The notes: generated from the letters alone by a model not told the origin. DNA of 64,000 bases from Lachnospiraceae bacterium NK4A144 (GCA_000424365.1 AUJT01000001.1:1-64000); one strand, 5' to 3'; numbered from the stretch's first letter, positions 1 through 8,840 are shown. Numbers and translations: made by a program.

Positions 1-150
1 TGTACCTCCAACATACCCTATCTCAATTATACTATTAAAAAAGGTAATGTATTAAGTTTTCAAGGTTCAAGTGCCCCATTTGTCGGGCGACTCATATAAT
101 TAAAATATCAGAGCCAGATGTAGAAGACGATTGAGGAAGACTTGGTTGCT

Positions 151-693
151 ATGAACAAAATTGAGCTAATAAACGCATCCTGTGCAGATCAGACTGTTGA
201 TGCAGTGGTCAATGCCGCAAATGATGGTCTCTGGGCAGGTGGCGGAATATGCGGTGTGATTTTCAGTAAAGCCGGAAGAGCAGAGCTGACAGAAGCTTGT
301 AGCAAGTAGAAAACTCCGCTTAATGATGGGGATGCTGTTATTACACCTGCTTTTAAGATGACTAATGCCAAGGCAATCATTCATGCGGTGGGACCGAATT
401 TTGCAGTGACACCTACTGCATTCAAGGAATTGTTCGATGCGTATTATAACTCGCTGGTGGTGCTGAAGGATAACGGTTATCACAGCATATCTTTTCCACT
501 TATCAGCTCCGGGATATTTGGCGGATCGCTTGATAATCCTGTGGCAGAGTCCACGAAACAGTGCCTGAGAGCATATAGGAAATTTACATCTGATTATCCG
601 GAATATGACATAGACGTAAAGCTGTGTGCTTTTACGGCATCGGAGATGAAGGAAGCAGAGCATGAATACGAAGCATTTAAGCAGGCGAATTAG
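151..693 (+). pseudogene. Macrodomain (ADP-ribose-binding) gene with in-frame TAG
   Basis: The reading frame from ATG 151 encodes a classic macrodomain: NAAN at residues 21-24, a glycine-rich GGGICG loop, IIHAVGP and a C-terminal SSGIFGG loop. These bind ADP-ribose in MacroD-like hydrolases. The frame is broken by TAG at 307-309 and then continues without a shift to the stop at 693, so one substitution explains the break. TAG is used as an ordinary stop by neighbouring genes, so recoding is unlikely. The part after the stop could be re-initiated at ATG 358 but would lack the NAAN and GGG loops. The gene overlaps the next one by 32 bases. Most likely a recent pseudogene; a sequencing error cannot be excluded. 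Confidence 0.8.
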
Positions 694-1780
694 CTTAAGA
701 TTATCAATATTGTTGGGAGTGTGTCTGATGTTTTCGTTATTTGGATGCGGAAAAACCGGGCAGGTAATGGATGGAGACGGCATGGTGAGAGAACTTACCT
801 ATGCTCAGATATCACAGGACGAGGCCAGGCTTATGATGCAGGATGATGATGGTCATGTCGTCGTGGATGTTCGGAGAGCTGATGAATATGCACAAGGTCA
901 CATTCCGGGCGCAATCCTGATTCCGAATGAGAGTATTACCGATACTCCGCCGGAAGAGTTACCGGACAAAAATCAGATCATACTAGTATATTGCCGTACC
1001 GGCAGAAGAAGCAAGGAAGCTTCACAAAAGCTGGCAGATATGGGATATGTGAATGTTTATGAGTTTGGCGGAATAGAGGACTGGACTGGAGAAATCGTTA
1101 CGGAAGAGGCAAGTGATAATGCCGGTGGTGAGAAAGCAAAACTTAGCTTTGAGTCTTTTGATGGAGGCGGTCCCGATTTTAATGTATTGATCGCTGACGA
1201 AGGCATTGTTTCCTACGAAACTGAGGTGAAATATCATAGCTCTGATCACGGGGAAATGGACGGCTCCGGTTTTGATAAGATCATAACTTTTACCGGAATA
1301 AAACCGGGTGAGACGACGGTGGTTGTAGAGGAAAGGTCACCTATAGCTGATAATCTTGATCACAAATACAAAGTGACAGTGGATGAAGAGCTTAATGTAC
1401 AGATTGAGCTGCTGTCTGTAAAAGATATAAATGGAGATGAAGGTGAAAGTATGATCTTAATGATTGATGGTGAAGAATGCCCGGTTGAATGGGAAGAAAA
1501 TGAGTCGGTAGAAGCATTGAAGGAACTATGTCCGCTGACTGTGAAAATGTCTATGTACGGTGGATTTGAGCAGGTTGGATCACTTGGGGAAAGCCTGCCG
1601 AGAAATGATGAACAGATCACGACCGGATATGGAGATATCGTCCTGTATTCCGGCAATCAGATTGTAGTCTTTTATGGTTCAAACAGCTGGGCATATACGA
1701 GGCTTGGCCATATCGACATGACACAAGAGGAACTAGCCGAGATGCTGGGAAATGGTGATGTGGAGATTACTCTCGAGTAG
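662..1780 (+). CDS. Lipoprotein with rhodanese and cyclophilin-like domains
   Basis: A 372-residue secreted lipoprotein. A signal peptide ends in a lipobox with Cys29 (LFGC). Residues about 42-145 form a rhodanese domain with the active-site loop YCRTGRRS (Cys111), expected to hold a persulfide. Residues about 158-250 form a beta-rich module resembling chagasin-like inhibitor folds (weak call). Residues about 262-372 are a cyclophilin-like fold domain with MSMYGGFEQVGS, LYSGNQIVVFYGSNSW and RLGHI motifs. The same last domain occurs in the lipoprotein at 7835-8497. The start overlaps the macrodomain relic and follows GAAGGAAG. Likely acts outside the membrane in sulfur or redox chemistry; substrate unknown. 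The fusion of these three parts is unusual. Confidence 0.8.
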   Translation: MNTKHLSRRISLRLSILLGVCLMFSLFGCGKTGQVMDGDGMVRELTYAQISQDEARLMMQDDDGHVVVDVRRADEYAQGHIPGAILIPNESITDTPPEELPDKNQIILVYCRTGRRSKEASQKLADMGYVNVYEFGGIEDWTGEIVTEEASDNAGGEKAKLSFESFDGGGPDFNVLIADEGIVSYETEVKYHSSDHGEMDGSGFDKIITFTGIKPGETTVVVEERSPIADNLDHKYKVTVDEELNVQIELLSVKDINGDEGESMILMIDGEECPVEWEENESVEALKELCPLTVKMSMYGGFEQVGSLGESLPRNDEQITTGYGDIVLYSGNQIVVFYGSNSWAYTRLGHIDMTQEELAEMLGNGDVEITLE

Positions 1781-1801
1781 GGAGCAGATAAGAGGTGCCG
1801 G

Positions 1802-2905
1802 ATGAAATACAGAGAGAACCGAAGAACCGGAGATAAGATCAGTGAGATAGGTATGGGGACTGCTTACATCGCAGAGGCTGAAAGGTCAGAAGCTGTAAAG
1901 ACTGTCAGACATGCCTATGAGAGTGGGATCAATTATTACGACCTTGCCGCAGGAGACGGAGCAGCATTTGCAATATTTGGCGAGGCTCTGTCTGATGTAA
2001 GGGATGAGGTGATGTATCAGATCCATTTTGGAGCTAATTATTCAAAGGGCACATATGGATGGACACTTGATCTGGATACTGTGAAGAGATCAGTAGATAA
2101 GCAGTTGAAGGATTTAAGGACTGATTATATCAATTACGGCTTCATCCATTGTCAGGATGAGTCGAAGGATTGGGAGAAGTATCAGAAGAACGGCATACTT
2201 CAGTACCTCTTGGATATGAGAGACCAGGGTGTGGTGAAGCATATAGGAGCATCATCCCATACACCTTCTGTAATACAGGAGATTCTGGATACAAATCTCA
2301 TAGATATGTTGATGTTTTCAGTTAATCCTGCATATGACTATAACCACGGTGAGTATGCTTATGGCGGCGTGGATGAGAGAGCAGATGTATATAAGAGATG
2401 TGAAAAGCTGGGAGTAGGTATATCGGTTATGAAGCCCTTTTCCGGAGGTCAGCTATTAAGCGATAAGACCTCGCCCTTTGGAAAGGCACTTACACAGTAT
2501 CAGTGCATAAAATATGCGCTCGATAAGCCGGGGATCCTTACTGTATTGCCCGGAGCACAGAGCGTATCAGAGATAGATGCGCTTCTGAAGTATTATGAGA
2601 AATCTGAGGAAGAGCTTGACTACAGTATCATCGGAACTTTTGCACCACCGGAAGCAAGCGGCAAGTGTGTATATTGCAATCATTGTGAGCCTTGTCCTGC
2701 AGGAATAGATATAGGAACGGTGAATAAGTTCTATGATCTGGCACATATTGGCGATGATATGGCGAGAGAGCATTACATGGCACTTGAAAAGAATGCCGCT
2801 GATTGTATCAACTGTGGTCATTGTAACAGTAGATGCCCGTTCTCTGTGGATCAGGTGAGCAGGATGCAGGAGATAAAGGAGTTTTTCAGCAATGGAGTTG
2901 CATGA
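1802..2905 (+). CDS. Aldo/keto reductase-like protein with C-terminal 4Fe-4S domain
   Basis: 367 residues. The N-terminal 280 residues are an aldo/keto reductase TIM barrel. The tail holds two cysteine clusters (CVYCNHCEPCP and CINCGHCNSRCP) expected to carry two 4Fe-4S clusters. Of the usual AKR tetrad, Asp47 and the His of the GFIHC strand are visible. The Tyr position after DLAA reads Asp52 (usual form DTARSYG), and the Lys strand reads MYQIHFG. The canonical hydride-transfer Tyr and Lys therefore look absent, which suggests a ferredoxin-linked subfamily with different chemistry. It lies 21 bases after the lipoprotein gene, probably in the same transcript. Substrate unknown. Confidence 0.82.
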   Translation: MKYRENRRTGDKISEIGMGTAYIAEAERSEAVKTVRHAYESGINYYDLAAGDGAAFAIFGEALSDVRDEVMYQIHFGANYSKGTYGWTLDLDTVKRSVDKQLKDLRTDYINYGFIHCQDESKDWEKYQKNGILQYLLDMRDQGVVKHIGASSHTPSVIQEILDTNLIDMLMFSVNPAYDYNHGEYAYGGVDERADVYKRCEKLGVGISVMKPFSGGQLLSDKTSPFGKALTQYQCIKYALDKPGILTVLPGAQSVSEIDALLKYYEKSEEELDYSIIGTFAPPEASGKCVYCNHCEPCPAGIDIGTVNKFYDLAHIGDDMAREHYMALEKNAADCINCGHCNSRCPFSVDQVSRMQEIKEFFSNGVA

Positions 2906-3005
2906 AAGACTTTCCTTTGCAGAGCCGCAGGTAATCCCTGTCGTGCGATCCGTAAGATCACGGAAGCTGATAAGGAAAAATATCCGATATACAGAGGAGG
3001 ACAGA

Positions 3006-3788
3006 ATGAAACAGTATATAGTTGATGCATTTACAAATAAGCCATTTTCAGGGAATCCGGCCGCAGTATGCGTAATGGATAAGTGGCCTTCGGAAGAATT
3101 CATGAAGAACCTGGCAATGGAGAATAATCTGAGTGAAACAGCGTTTATCGTGAAGGAAGAGCAGGGGTATCATCTCAGATGGTTTACCCCGGGATCGGAG
3201 GTTGAACTCTGCGGACATGCCACACTGGCATCATCGTTTGTGATCCTGAACTATGTTGAGCCGGAAAAGGATATTGTGGAGTTTCATACGCTGAGCGGGA
3301 AACTGACAGTCAGGAAGAAGGACAACCTGTATGAGATGGATTTCCCCACATATGAACAGAAAGAGATCCCGGTAACGGATGAGATGGAGAGTGCTTTTGG
3401 AGTTCGTCCCGTCAAGGCTGTTCTGGGACCGGATCTTTTATGCATATTTGATTCCGAAGAGCAGATCCGCAACATGAAACCTGATCAGAGTAAACTCGCT
3501 GATCTTCCCGGGCGTGGACAGGATGTAACTGCAAAAGGAGAGGATACGGATTGTGTTTCCAGAAGTTTCTTCCCGAAGCTTCTTGTGGCAGAGGATCCGG
3601 TATGCGGTTCGGCGCACTGTCAGATAGGGGACTACTGGTCAAAAGAACTAGGCAAGCTCAGTATACACGCATATCAGGCTTCTAAGAGAGGCGGGCATTT
3701 GTACTGCGAGATGCTGGAGAACGGGAGGATAGCAATAAGCGGAGAAGCAACTCTCGTGGCAGTTTCAGAAATAATAGCTGAAGATTAG
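3006..3788 (+). CDS. PhzF family isomerase/epimerase
   Basis: 260 residues beginning MKQYIVDAFTNKPF, with family signatures GNPAAVC, NLSETAFI (containing the catalytic Glu), FTPGSEVELCGHAT and EDPVCGSAHC. PhzF proteins are two-domain isomerases of the diaminopimelate epimerase fold; most have no known substrate. I chose ATG 3006 because GAGGAGG lies just upstream. An open frame extends further upstream (from 2892) but that extension has no family similarity. It follows the Fe-S reductase and precedes a flavin reductase in the same direction. Confidence 0.88.
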   Translation: MKQYIVDAFTNKPFSGNPAAVCVMDKWPSEEFMKNLAMENNLSETAFIVKEEQGYHLRWFTPGSEVELCGHATLASSFVILNYVEPEKDIVEFHTLSGKLTVRKKDNLYEMDFPTYEQKEIPVTDEMESAFGVRPVKAVLGPDLLCIFDSEEQIRNMKPDQSKLADLPGRGQDVTAKGEDTDCVSRSFFPKLLVAEDPVCGSAHCQIGDYWSKELGKLSIHAYQASKRGGHLYCEMLENGRIAISGEATLVAVSEIIAED

Positions 3789-3818
3789 CTTCTATAGGAT
3801 AAAAGGAGGATTTAAGCA

Positions 3819-4382
3819 ATGAAACAGGAAATCAAGACAACAGAAGCGATTTTTCCGATGCCGGTACTTATGATATCGACATTCAATGAGGACGGCAGCG
3901 TGGATGTGATGAACGCAGCCTGGGGCACGATGCTCGACAGAGATAAAGTAGCCCTTAACCTTACAGAGACGCACAAGACAGTCCAGAACATCAAGGCAAG
4001 AAAGGGCTTCGTAGTTCATATCGCTGATGCTAAGCATGTGGTTGAGGCTGACTATTTCGGTATTGCAAGCGGAAATACCGAAAAGGAGAAGTTTGCAAAG
4101 AGCGGTATGACCTTTACAAAATCTAATCTTGTGGATGCTCCGGTGATCAATGAGTTTCCTATCGCAATGGAATGTGAGTTCATAGAGTATCAGAGCGATG
4201 ATACTGGTCTAGGTGTTATCGGAAAGGTTTTAAGAACGTCTGTTGAGGAAGCCAACATGAAAGACGGCAAGGTGGATATTGATTCTATTGAAGCTATTGC
4301 TTTTGATCCTTATACGCATGGATACTATAAGGTAAATGGAAGAGTTGGAGAGGCTTTCAAGGATGGCCTTAGATTGAAGTAA
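3819..4382 (+). CDS. Flavoredoxin / flavin reductase family protein
   Basis: 187 residues matching the flavin reductase-like FMN-binding fold: MPVLMIST near the N-terminus, NAAWGTMLD, a HKTVQNI segment and FVVHIADA in the core. Members bind FMN and pass electrons from NAD(P)H or act as flavoredoxins in anaerobes. Start ATG 3819 follows AAGGAGG at good spacing. It is the last gene of the rightward run that starts at 662; a hairpin at 4412-4436 separates it from the convergent LysR gene. Confidence 0.85.
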   Translation: MKQEIKTTEAIFPMPVLMISTFNEDGSVDVMNAAWGTMLDRDKVALNLTETHKTVQNIKARKGFVVHIADAKHVVEADYFGIASGNTEKEKFAKSGMTFTKSNLVDAPVINEFPIAMECEFIEYQSDDTGLGVIGKVLRTSVEEANMKDGKVDIDSIEAIAFDPYTHGYYKVNGRVGEAFKDGLRLK

Positions 4383-4411
4383 CTCTTCACGCACATTTAC
4401 GGAATATAACA

Positions 4412-4436
4412 GAGCTCACCTTCATCGGGTGAGCTC
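4412..4436. terminator. Hairpin between convergent genes
   Basis: A perfect 9-bp stem, GAGCTCACC paired with GGTGAGCTC, with a 7-base loop. It lies between the flavoredoxin gene and the convergent LysR gene. The T-tract is poor on both sides, so termination strength is uncertain. Confidence 0.6.
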
Positions 4437-4444
4437 TAAGCATT

Positions 4445-5317
4445 TTACTTGAAAGCCCTTTTTATTTGCTCCAGAAACTTTTCGGCAATAGGAGTAAAGG
4501 TCTGATACTTATTCCATATCATGTATAACTCTGACTTTAGCTCTGGAGAAAGAGGTCTGAATACCATGTCAGTTCCTTCGGTGTTTATCAGGTTCTTGAA
4601 AGTAAGTAAGATTCCAAGGTTTTCCCTTGCAAACACGGAACCGTTATAGGACAGTCTGAAAGAGCCTTCAAGCTTAAGTTCCTGATATCTGTCTTTCGCC
4701 CACACTTTGATCTCATTGTTCCAGCTCTGCTCTGAAACAAATAGGGGCTCTCCTATCAGGTCAGAGACACGGATGGATTTTTTTTCTGAAATGGGATGAG
4801 ATGAAGGTATGATTGCTCCCCACACATCAGCTTCCGGAAATTTTACATATTCATATTTATTGCTGTCAGGTGTTTCACATAGTACAGCAAAGTCTAAAAT
4901 GCCCTTATCAAGCTTTTCAGTAACCTGCTCAGTATCTCCGCTGGTTATATGATAAGTGAGGTTAGGGTATTTTTCTTTTAACTTATAGATCTCTCTGGCA
5001 AGGTATCTGATCTGATAGCTCTCAGCAAGTCCAAAATAAATATCCCCACCTGTTATATCATCCAGGGAGTTAAATTCCTGTTCTATCTTATCGGACATGG
5101 CAACAAGATCCTGAGCCCTGTCACGAAGGAGCATACCTTCGTCCGTAAGCGAAATGCTGAAACTGTGCCTTACAAACAGTTTCTTTCCAAGTTCTTCCTC
5201 TAATGCTTTTAACGTCTTTGAAAGAGTGGGCTGTGATACATGAAGCTGATCAGCAGCCTTTGACATATTTTCTTCCCTTGCAACTGCAAGAAAGTATTTG
5301 AGATTTTTTATTTCCAT
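4445..5317 (-). CDS. LysR family transcriptional regulator
   Basis: 290 residues beginning MEIKNLKYFLAVAREENMSK, with a winged HTH carrying SQPTLSKTLKALEEELG and a C-terminal periplasmic-binding-like effector domain. An ATG 12 bases upstream (5329) is in frame, but the sequence ATGGAGGTTTTCATG shows that the upstream ATG overlaps the ribosome site GGAGG of the inner ATG. I therefore start at 5317. It is divergent from the operon 5439-8497 and probably controls it through the palindrome at 5363-5376. Effector unknown. Confidence 0.9.
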   Translation of the reverse strand: MEIKNLKYFLAVAREENMSKAADQLHVSQPTLSKTLKALEEELGKKLFVRHSFSISLTDEGMLLRDRAQDLVAMSDKIEQEFNSLDDITGGDIYFGLAESYQIRYLAREIYKLKEKYPNLTYHITSGDTEQVTEKLDKGILDFAVLCETPDSNKYEYVKFPEADVWGAIIPSSHPISEKKSIRVSDLIGEPLFVSEQSWNNEIKVWAKDRYQELKLEGSFRLSYNGSVFARENLGILLTFKNLINTEGTDMVFRPLSPELKSELYMIWNKYQTFTPIAEKFLEQIKRAFK

Positions 5318-5362
5318 GAAAACCTCCATAAAGCTGACAATTTATGTGTTATTCCAAAAACG

Positions 5363-5376
5363 AATATCATGATATT
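5363..5376. promoter_or_regulatory. Palindrome in LysR divergent promoter region
   Basis: A perfect 14-bp palindrome AATATCATGATATT with LysR-box form (T-N11-A). It is 46 bases from the LysR start and 62 bases from the start of the divergent operon. Probable LysR binding site; inference from form and position only. Confidence 0.55.
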
Positions 5377-5438
5377 TATTTTATTCATTAGCGAAAATCT
5401 GGTCAAGGATTTACTATGAAGTCAGAAGGAGCAAAAAG

Positions 5439-5654
5439 ATGAATACAGAAAAGATTCTTGAAGGCCTTTCGGACATGGGCTGCAATGAGAAAGAAATAAA
5501 CTTTATGAAAAAGATGTATGAAGAAGGTGACACCGATACACTTCTTCGAGATCTTAGAAAATGCCGGTGCCATCTTATGGATGAGCTTCATGACAGCCAG
5601 AAAAAAGTTGATAACATGGATTTTTTGATAAGACAGATTCAAAAGGAGAAATAA
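5439..5654 (+). CDS. Small helical protein of unknown function
   Basis: 71 residues, mostly charged and helix-forming, with Cys15 and a CRC pair near residue 43. No domain recognised. Start ATG 5439 has GAAGGAG upstream. It is the first gene of a tight rightward operon divergent from LysR. Its place suggests a regulatory or partner role for the hydrolase that follows, but nothing in the sequence proves this. Confidence 0.7.
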   Translation: MNTEKILEGLSDMGCNEKEINFMKKMYEEGDTDTLLRDLRKCRCHLMDELHDSQKKVDNMDFLIRQIQKEK

Positions 5655-5674
5655 TTAAAACGGAGGAATGTAAA

Positions 5675-6676
5675 ATGATCAGAAAAGAAGAACTAAACCT
5701 TGTAACCGAGTGGGATAAGACCTTTAAGAAAAGTGATAAGGTTGACCACAGCAAAGTAACATTCGTAAACAGATATGGAATCACCCTGGCAGCAGATATG
5801 TATGTTCCTAAGAATGCAGAGGGCAAGCTTTCTGCAATTGCTGTATGCGGGCCATTCGGAGCAGTTAAGGAGCAGTGTTCCGGTCTTTATGCTCAAACAA
5901 TGGCTGAGAGAGGATTTTTGACGATAGCCTTTGACCCTTCTTTTACAGGAGAGTCCGGTGGGAATGTAAGATACATGGCATCTCCTGATATCAATACAGA
6001 AGACTTCATGGCAGCAGTTGATTTCCTTTCACTTAATGAAAAGGTAGATCCAGATAGGATTGGAATCATTGGTATCTGTGGTTGGGGCGGAATGTCAATC
6101 AATACGGCAGCTCTTGATACAAGAATCAAGGCTACAGCTGCTATGACAATGTATGACATGACAAGAGTAAATGCCAAGGGATATTTTGATTCAGAGGACA
6201 GTGAAGAAGCAAGATACCAGCATAAGGCAGCTATGTGCGCGCAGAGACTGGAGGACCTTAAGGCTGGTGAATATAAGCTTGGCGGCGGAGTAGTAGATCC
6301 ACTTCCGGAGGATGCACCTTTCTTTGTAAAAGATTACTATGACTACTACAAGACCGACAGAGGTTACCACAAGAGAAGTCTTAATTCCAACGGCGGCTGG
6401 AACGTGATCGGCTGTGAATCTTTTGTAAATCAGCCAATCCTTAAGTATAGTAATGAAATCAGAAGTGCTGTCTTACTTGTACATGGAGAAAAAGCTCATT
6501 CATGTTATTTCTCAAAGGATGCTTATGCAGACATGATCAAAGACAGCAAGTACGCAGACAATAAGGAACTTATGATAATCCCTGATGCTGTACATACTGA
6601 TCTTTATGATGGCGGGGATAAGGATTATATTCCTTTTGATAAGCTGGAAAACTTCTTTAAGGAGAACCTGAAATAA
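5675..6676 (+). CDS. Alpha/beta hydrolase (YcjY/dienelactone hydrolase-like)
   Basis: 333 residues with the alpha/beta hydrolase layout: [18 protein letters not shown] strand pair, [10 protein letters not shown], the elbow IIGICGWGG at residues about 130-138, and a late His in [11 protein letters not shown]. The elbow has Cys where Ser is usual, as in some dienelactone-hydrolase-like enzymes, and lacks the second Gly of GxSxG. It is either a Cys-nucleophile hydrolase or an altered enzyme. It lies in the LysR-divergent operon, 20 bases after the small helical gene and overlapping the acetyltransferase start by one base. Substrate unknown. Confidence 0.82.
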   Translation: MIRKEELNLVTEWDKTFKKSDKVDHSKVTFVNRYGITLAADMYVPKNAEGKLSAIAVCGPFGAVKEQCSGLYAQTMAERGFLTIAFDPSFTGESGGNVRYMASPDINTEDFMAAVDFLSLNEKVDPDRIGIIGICGWGGMSINTAALDTRIKATAAMTMYDMTRVNAKGYFDSEDSEEARYQHKAAMCAQRLEDLKAGEYKLGGGVVDPLPEDAPFFVKDYYDYYKTDRGYHKRSLNSNGGWNVIGCESFVNQPILKYSNEIRSAVLLVHGEKAHSCYFSKDAYADMIKDSKYADNKELMIIPDAVHTDLYDGGDKDYIPFDKLENFFKENLK

Positions 6677-7266
6677 TGATAACGGTTGAAGAAATACTGT
6701 CATATCTTAATTCGGACAGAATAGCGGATATGACAGAGGAAATGCATGAATGTTCCATGAGGCAGAGCCAGGCTGCCATAAAGCAGACCATGGAATTAAA
6801 TACCAGGTACCATACGCCAGAGGAAATCGTCAGTATCATGACTGAACTGACAGGTGAGGAAGTGGATGAAAGCTTCAGATTGTTCCCACCTTTTTATACG
6901 GATTTTGGAAGAAACATTCACATCGGAAAAAATGTATTCATCAATTCCGGCTGTAACTTTCAGGATCAGGGCGGTATTTACATCGGCGATAATACCTTGA
7001 TTGGGCACAGAGTCGTTCTTGCTACTCTGGATCATGACTTGAATCCTTATGACAGGCATCTGATCTGCGCGCCTATACATATTGGAAACAGAGTATGGAT
7101 TGGAGCAGGAGCGATAATTACAAGAGGTGTGACAATTGGTGATGGAGCTGTAATTGCAGCCGGAGCAGTTGTGACAAAGGATGTGGAGGAAAACACCATT
7201 GTAGGAGGAGTTCCTGCAAAATTCATCAAGAAGATAGAGAATGTAGAACCGATAGAAAAGAAATAA
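6676..7266 (+). CDS. Maltose/galactoside O-acetyltransferase family protein
   Basis: 196 residues with an N-terminal maltose-acetyltransferase cap and a left-handed beta-helix of hexapeptide repeats ([53 protein letters not shown]), ending [13 protein letters not shown]. The conserved catalytic His lies in LDHDLNP. The family moves acetyl from acetyl-CoA to a sugar or similar hydroxyl. Its start overlaps the stop of the hydrolase gene, so the two are translationally coupled. Confidence 0.9.
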   Translation: MITVEEILSYLNSDRIADMTEEMHECSMRQSQAAIKQTMELNTRYHTPEEIVSIMTELTGEEVDESFRLFPPFYTDFGRNIHIGKNVFINSGCNFQDQGGIYIGDNTLIGHRVVLATLDHDLNPYDRHLICAPIHIGNRVWIGAGAIITRGVTIGDGAVIAAGAVVTKDVEENTIVGGVPAKFIKKIENVEPIEKK

Positions 7267-7279
7267 AGGATAGGATGAT

Positions 7280-7822
7280 ATGAGTAAAGTGTTAGTTATT
7301 TCAACAAGCCTTCGTAAAAATAGCAATTCAGATATACTTACTGAAAAGCTTATAGAGGGAGCAAAAGCGTCAGGTCATGATGTGGAGCATATAAGCCTAA
7401 AAGGGAAAAATATCGGATTCTGTATCGGATGTCTGGCCTGTCAAAATACACAAAAATGTGTCATTAAGGATGATGCTGTCACTATTGCAGAAAAAGTAAA
7501 GAATGCAGAAACTCTCGTTTTTGCAACACCTATTTATTATTACGAGATGAGCGGGCAGATGAAGACTCTTTTGGATAGGCTCAATCCGCTGTATCCTTCA
7601 GACTATAAGTTTAGGAATGTATATATGCTCTCTGTTGCGGCTGAGGATGAAGAGTTTGTGCCTGAAAAGGCAATTAGTGGACTCCAAGGGTGGGTTGACT
7701 GTTTTGGAAAGGCAGAATTTTCAGGGTCCTTATTCTGTGGAGGAATAGGTGATATGGGTGAGGCATCGAAAAAAACTGAAGAGTTAAACGAAGCCTTCGA
7801 ATTTGGTAAAGCTCTAAAATAA
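7280..7822 (+). CDS. NADPH-dependent FMN reductase / flavodoxin-like protein
   Basis: 180 residues with the FMN-binding loop STSLRKNSNSDIL at the N-terminus, the CIGCLACQ cysteine motif near residue 50 and ATPIYYYEMSGQMKTLLDR, typical of the iron-sulfur flavoprotein and NADPH-FMN reductase group. It probably reduces quinones, flavins or nitro compounds. It sits in the LysR-divergent operon between the acetyltransferase and the cyclophilin-like lipoprotein. Confidence 0.87.
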   Translation: MSKVLVISTSLRKNSNSDILTEKLIEGAKASGHDVEHISLKGKNIGFCIGCLACQNTQKCVIKDDAVTIAEKVKNAETLVFATPIYYYEMSGQMKTLLDRLNPLYPSDYKFRNVYMLSVAAEDEEFVPEKAISGLQGWVDCFGKAEFSGSLFCGGIGDMGEASKKTEELNEAFEFGKALK

Positions 7823-7834
7823 AGGAAGTCTGCG

Positions 7835-8497
7835 ATGAAAACGAAAATGATTTTTCTGGCATTCTGTATGACTATAATGTTTTGCATGAGCGCCTGTGCA
7901 GGGACAACCAAAAACACAAGTGATGATCAGGGTGCCGTAAATGAAATATCAGCATCAGAAAATAATGAAACGGAAAGTCCAGAAGAGAATGTCACGCCGG
8001 AGGGAACAACTATGTATCAGCTTGCCGCAGAAAATGAATCAGCAGAGGATGAAGCTATTGGAGATAGTTCTATGACAATGAAAATCGGCGATACAAAAGT
8101 TAATGTGGATTGGGAAGACAATCAGGCTGTAGAGGCGCTGAGGAATATGGCTGAAGACGGTGATGTTACAATTCAGATGTCAATGTATGGCGGTTTTGAA
8201 CAGGTGGGCTCAATTGGACAGAGTCTGCCGAGAGATGATAAGCAGACAACAACGAGTTCAGGCGACGTTGTACTATACTCCGGAAATCAGATGGTAGTGT
8301 TCTATGGGTCTAATAGCTGGTCATACACACGGTTAGGTCACATATCTGATAAGGATGAGGCTGGCATGACTGAGTTGCTTTCAAATGGCGATGTTACAAT
8401 AACTATTAGCATGATGTCAGGGTCAAAAGGTCAGAATCCGATTGTGCTTGCACAAAGAGGATTGAGACCTTGGGACCCGCAAAACACGAGCAAGTAG
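7835..8497 (+). CDS. Cyclophilin-like fold lipoprotein, tail altered by insertion
   Basis: 220 residues: signal peptide with lipobox (MSAC), a low-complexity acidic linker, then a cyclophilin-like fold domain (MSMYGGFEQVGSIGQ, LYSGNQMVVFYGSNSW, RLGHI) ending at DVTITIS. The last 26 or so residues, from MMSGSKG onward, are encoded by a 190-bp inserted element (8413-8602), which also provides the stop. Removing the element and one target copy gives a short natural end (ISMG then TAG). The domain is shared with the rhodanese lipoprotein at 662-1780. Last gene of the LysR-divergent operon. Confidence 0.85.
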   Translation: MKTKMIFLAFCMTIMFCMSACAGTTKNTSDDQGAVNEISASENNETESPEENVTPEGTTMYQLAAENESAEDEAIGDSSMTMKIGDTKVNVDWEDNQAVEALRNMAEDGDVTIQMSMYGGFEQVGSIGQSLPRDDKQTTTSSGDVVLYSGNQMVVFYGSNSWSYTRLGHISDKDEAGMTELLSNGDVTITISMMSGSKGQNPIVLAQRGLRPWDPQNTSK

Positions 8498-8602
8498 CGT
8501 TATTACGCGGAATGCGAGTGTTTTAGGATTGCGGGAATTGCGTAGCAATGAAGCAATCCGTGACATCAGTAAGGGGCAAAATTTACTTTTGACCCTTACA
8601 TC
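8413..8602. mobile_element. 190-bp MITE-like element with 17-bp inverted ends
   Basis: The ends GATGTCAGGGTCAAAAG (8413-8429) and CTTTTGACCCTTACATC (8586-8602) are inverted repeats matching 16 of 17. Direct copies of TTAGCAT(G) flank them at 8406-8413 and 8603-8610, a 7-8 bp target duplication. The inside has hairpins (GGATTGC...GCAATCC) and no transposase. It interrupts the 3' end of the lipoprotein gene. Only one copy was seen in this window. Confidence 0.8.
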
Positions 8603-8704
8603 TTAGCATGGGATAGGGATTATTAAAGTAGAAATATATTGGTACAAAAACGGTGGCTATAAGTCGAAAGATTTATAGTCACTAATTTTTTAAAAAATTA
8701 TTTT

Positions 8705-8743
8705 GATGTAACTATTGACGTTACATCTCTTAGGTGATATATT
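8705..8743 (+). promoter_or_regulatory. Promoter with overlapping Rrf2-type operator
   Basis: TTGACG (8715-8720), 17-base spacer, TATATT (8738-8743). A hyphenated palindrome GATGTAAC-N7-GTTACATC (8705-8727) covers the -35 box. A related site lies upstream of the Rrf2 gene at 9735-9757. The layout predicts repression of the SnoaL-like gene by the Rrf2 protein. A further half-site GTTACATC is at 8769-8776. The rest of 8603-8840 shows no gene. Confidence 0.75.
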
Positions 8744-8840
8744 TGCACTATCAGATGAAACCACAACGGTTACATCAATGGACTTTTTAACATTCGAGGA
8801 TAATTACCTCGCAGGGCAGAGTCCGGAAAGGAAAATAATC

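Noticed and set aside
166-783. 205-codon frame on the minus strand across the macrodomain region
   Set aside because: It is the antisense of two well-supported plus-strand genes and has no recognisable motif or ribosome site.
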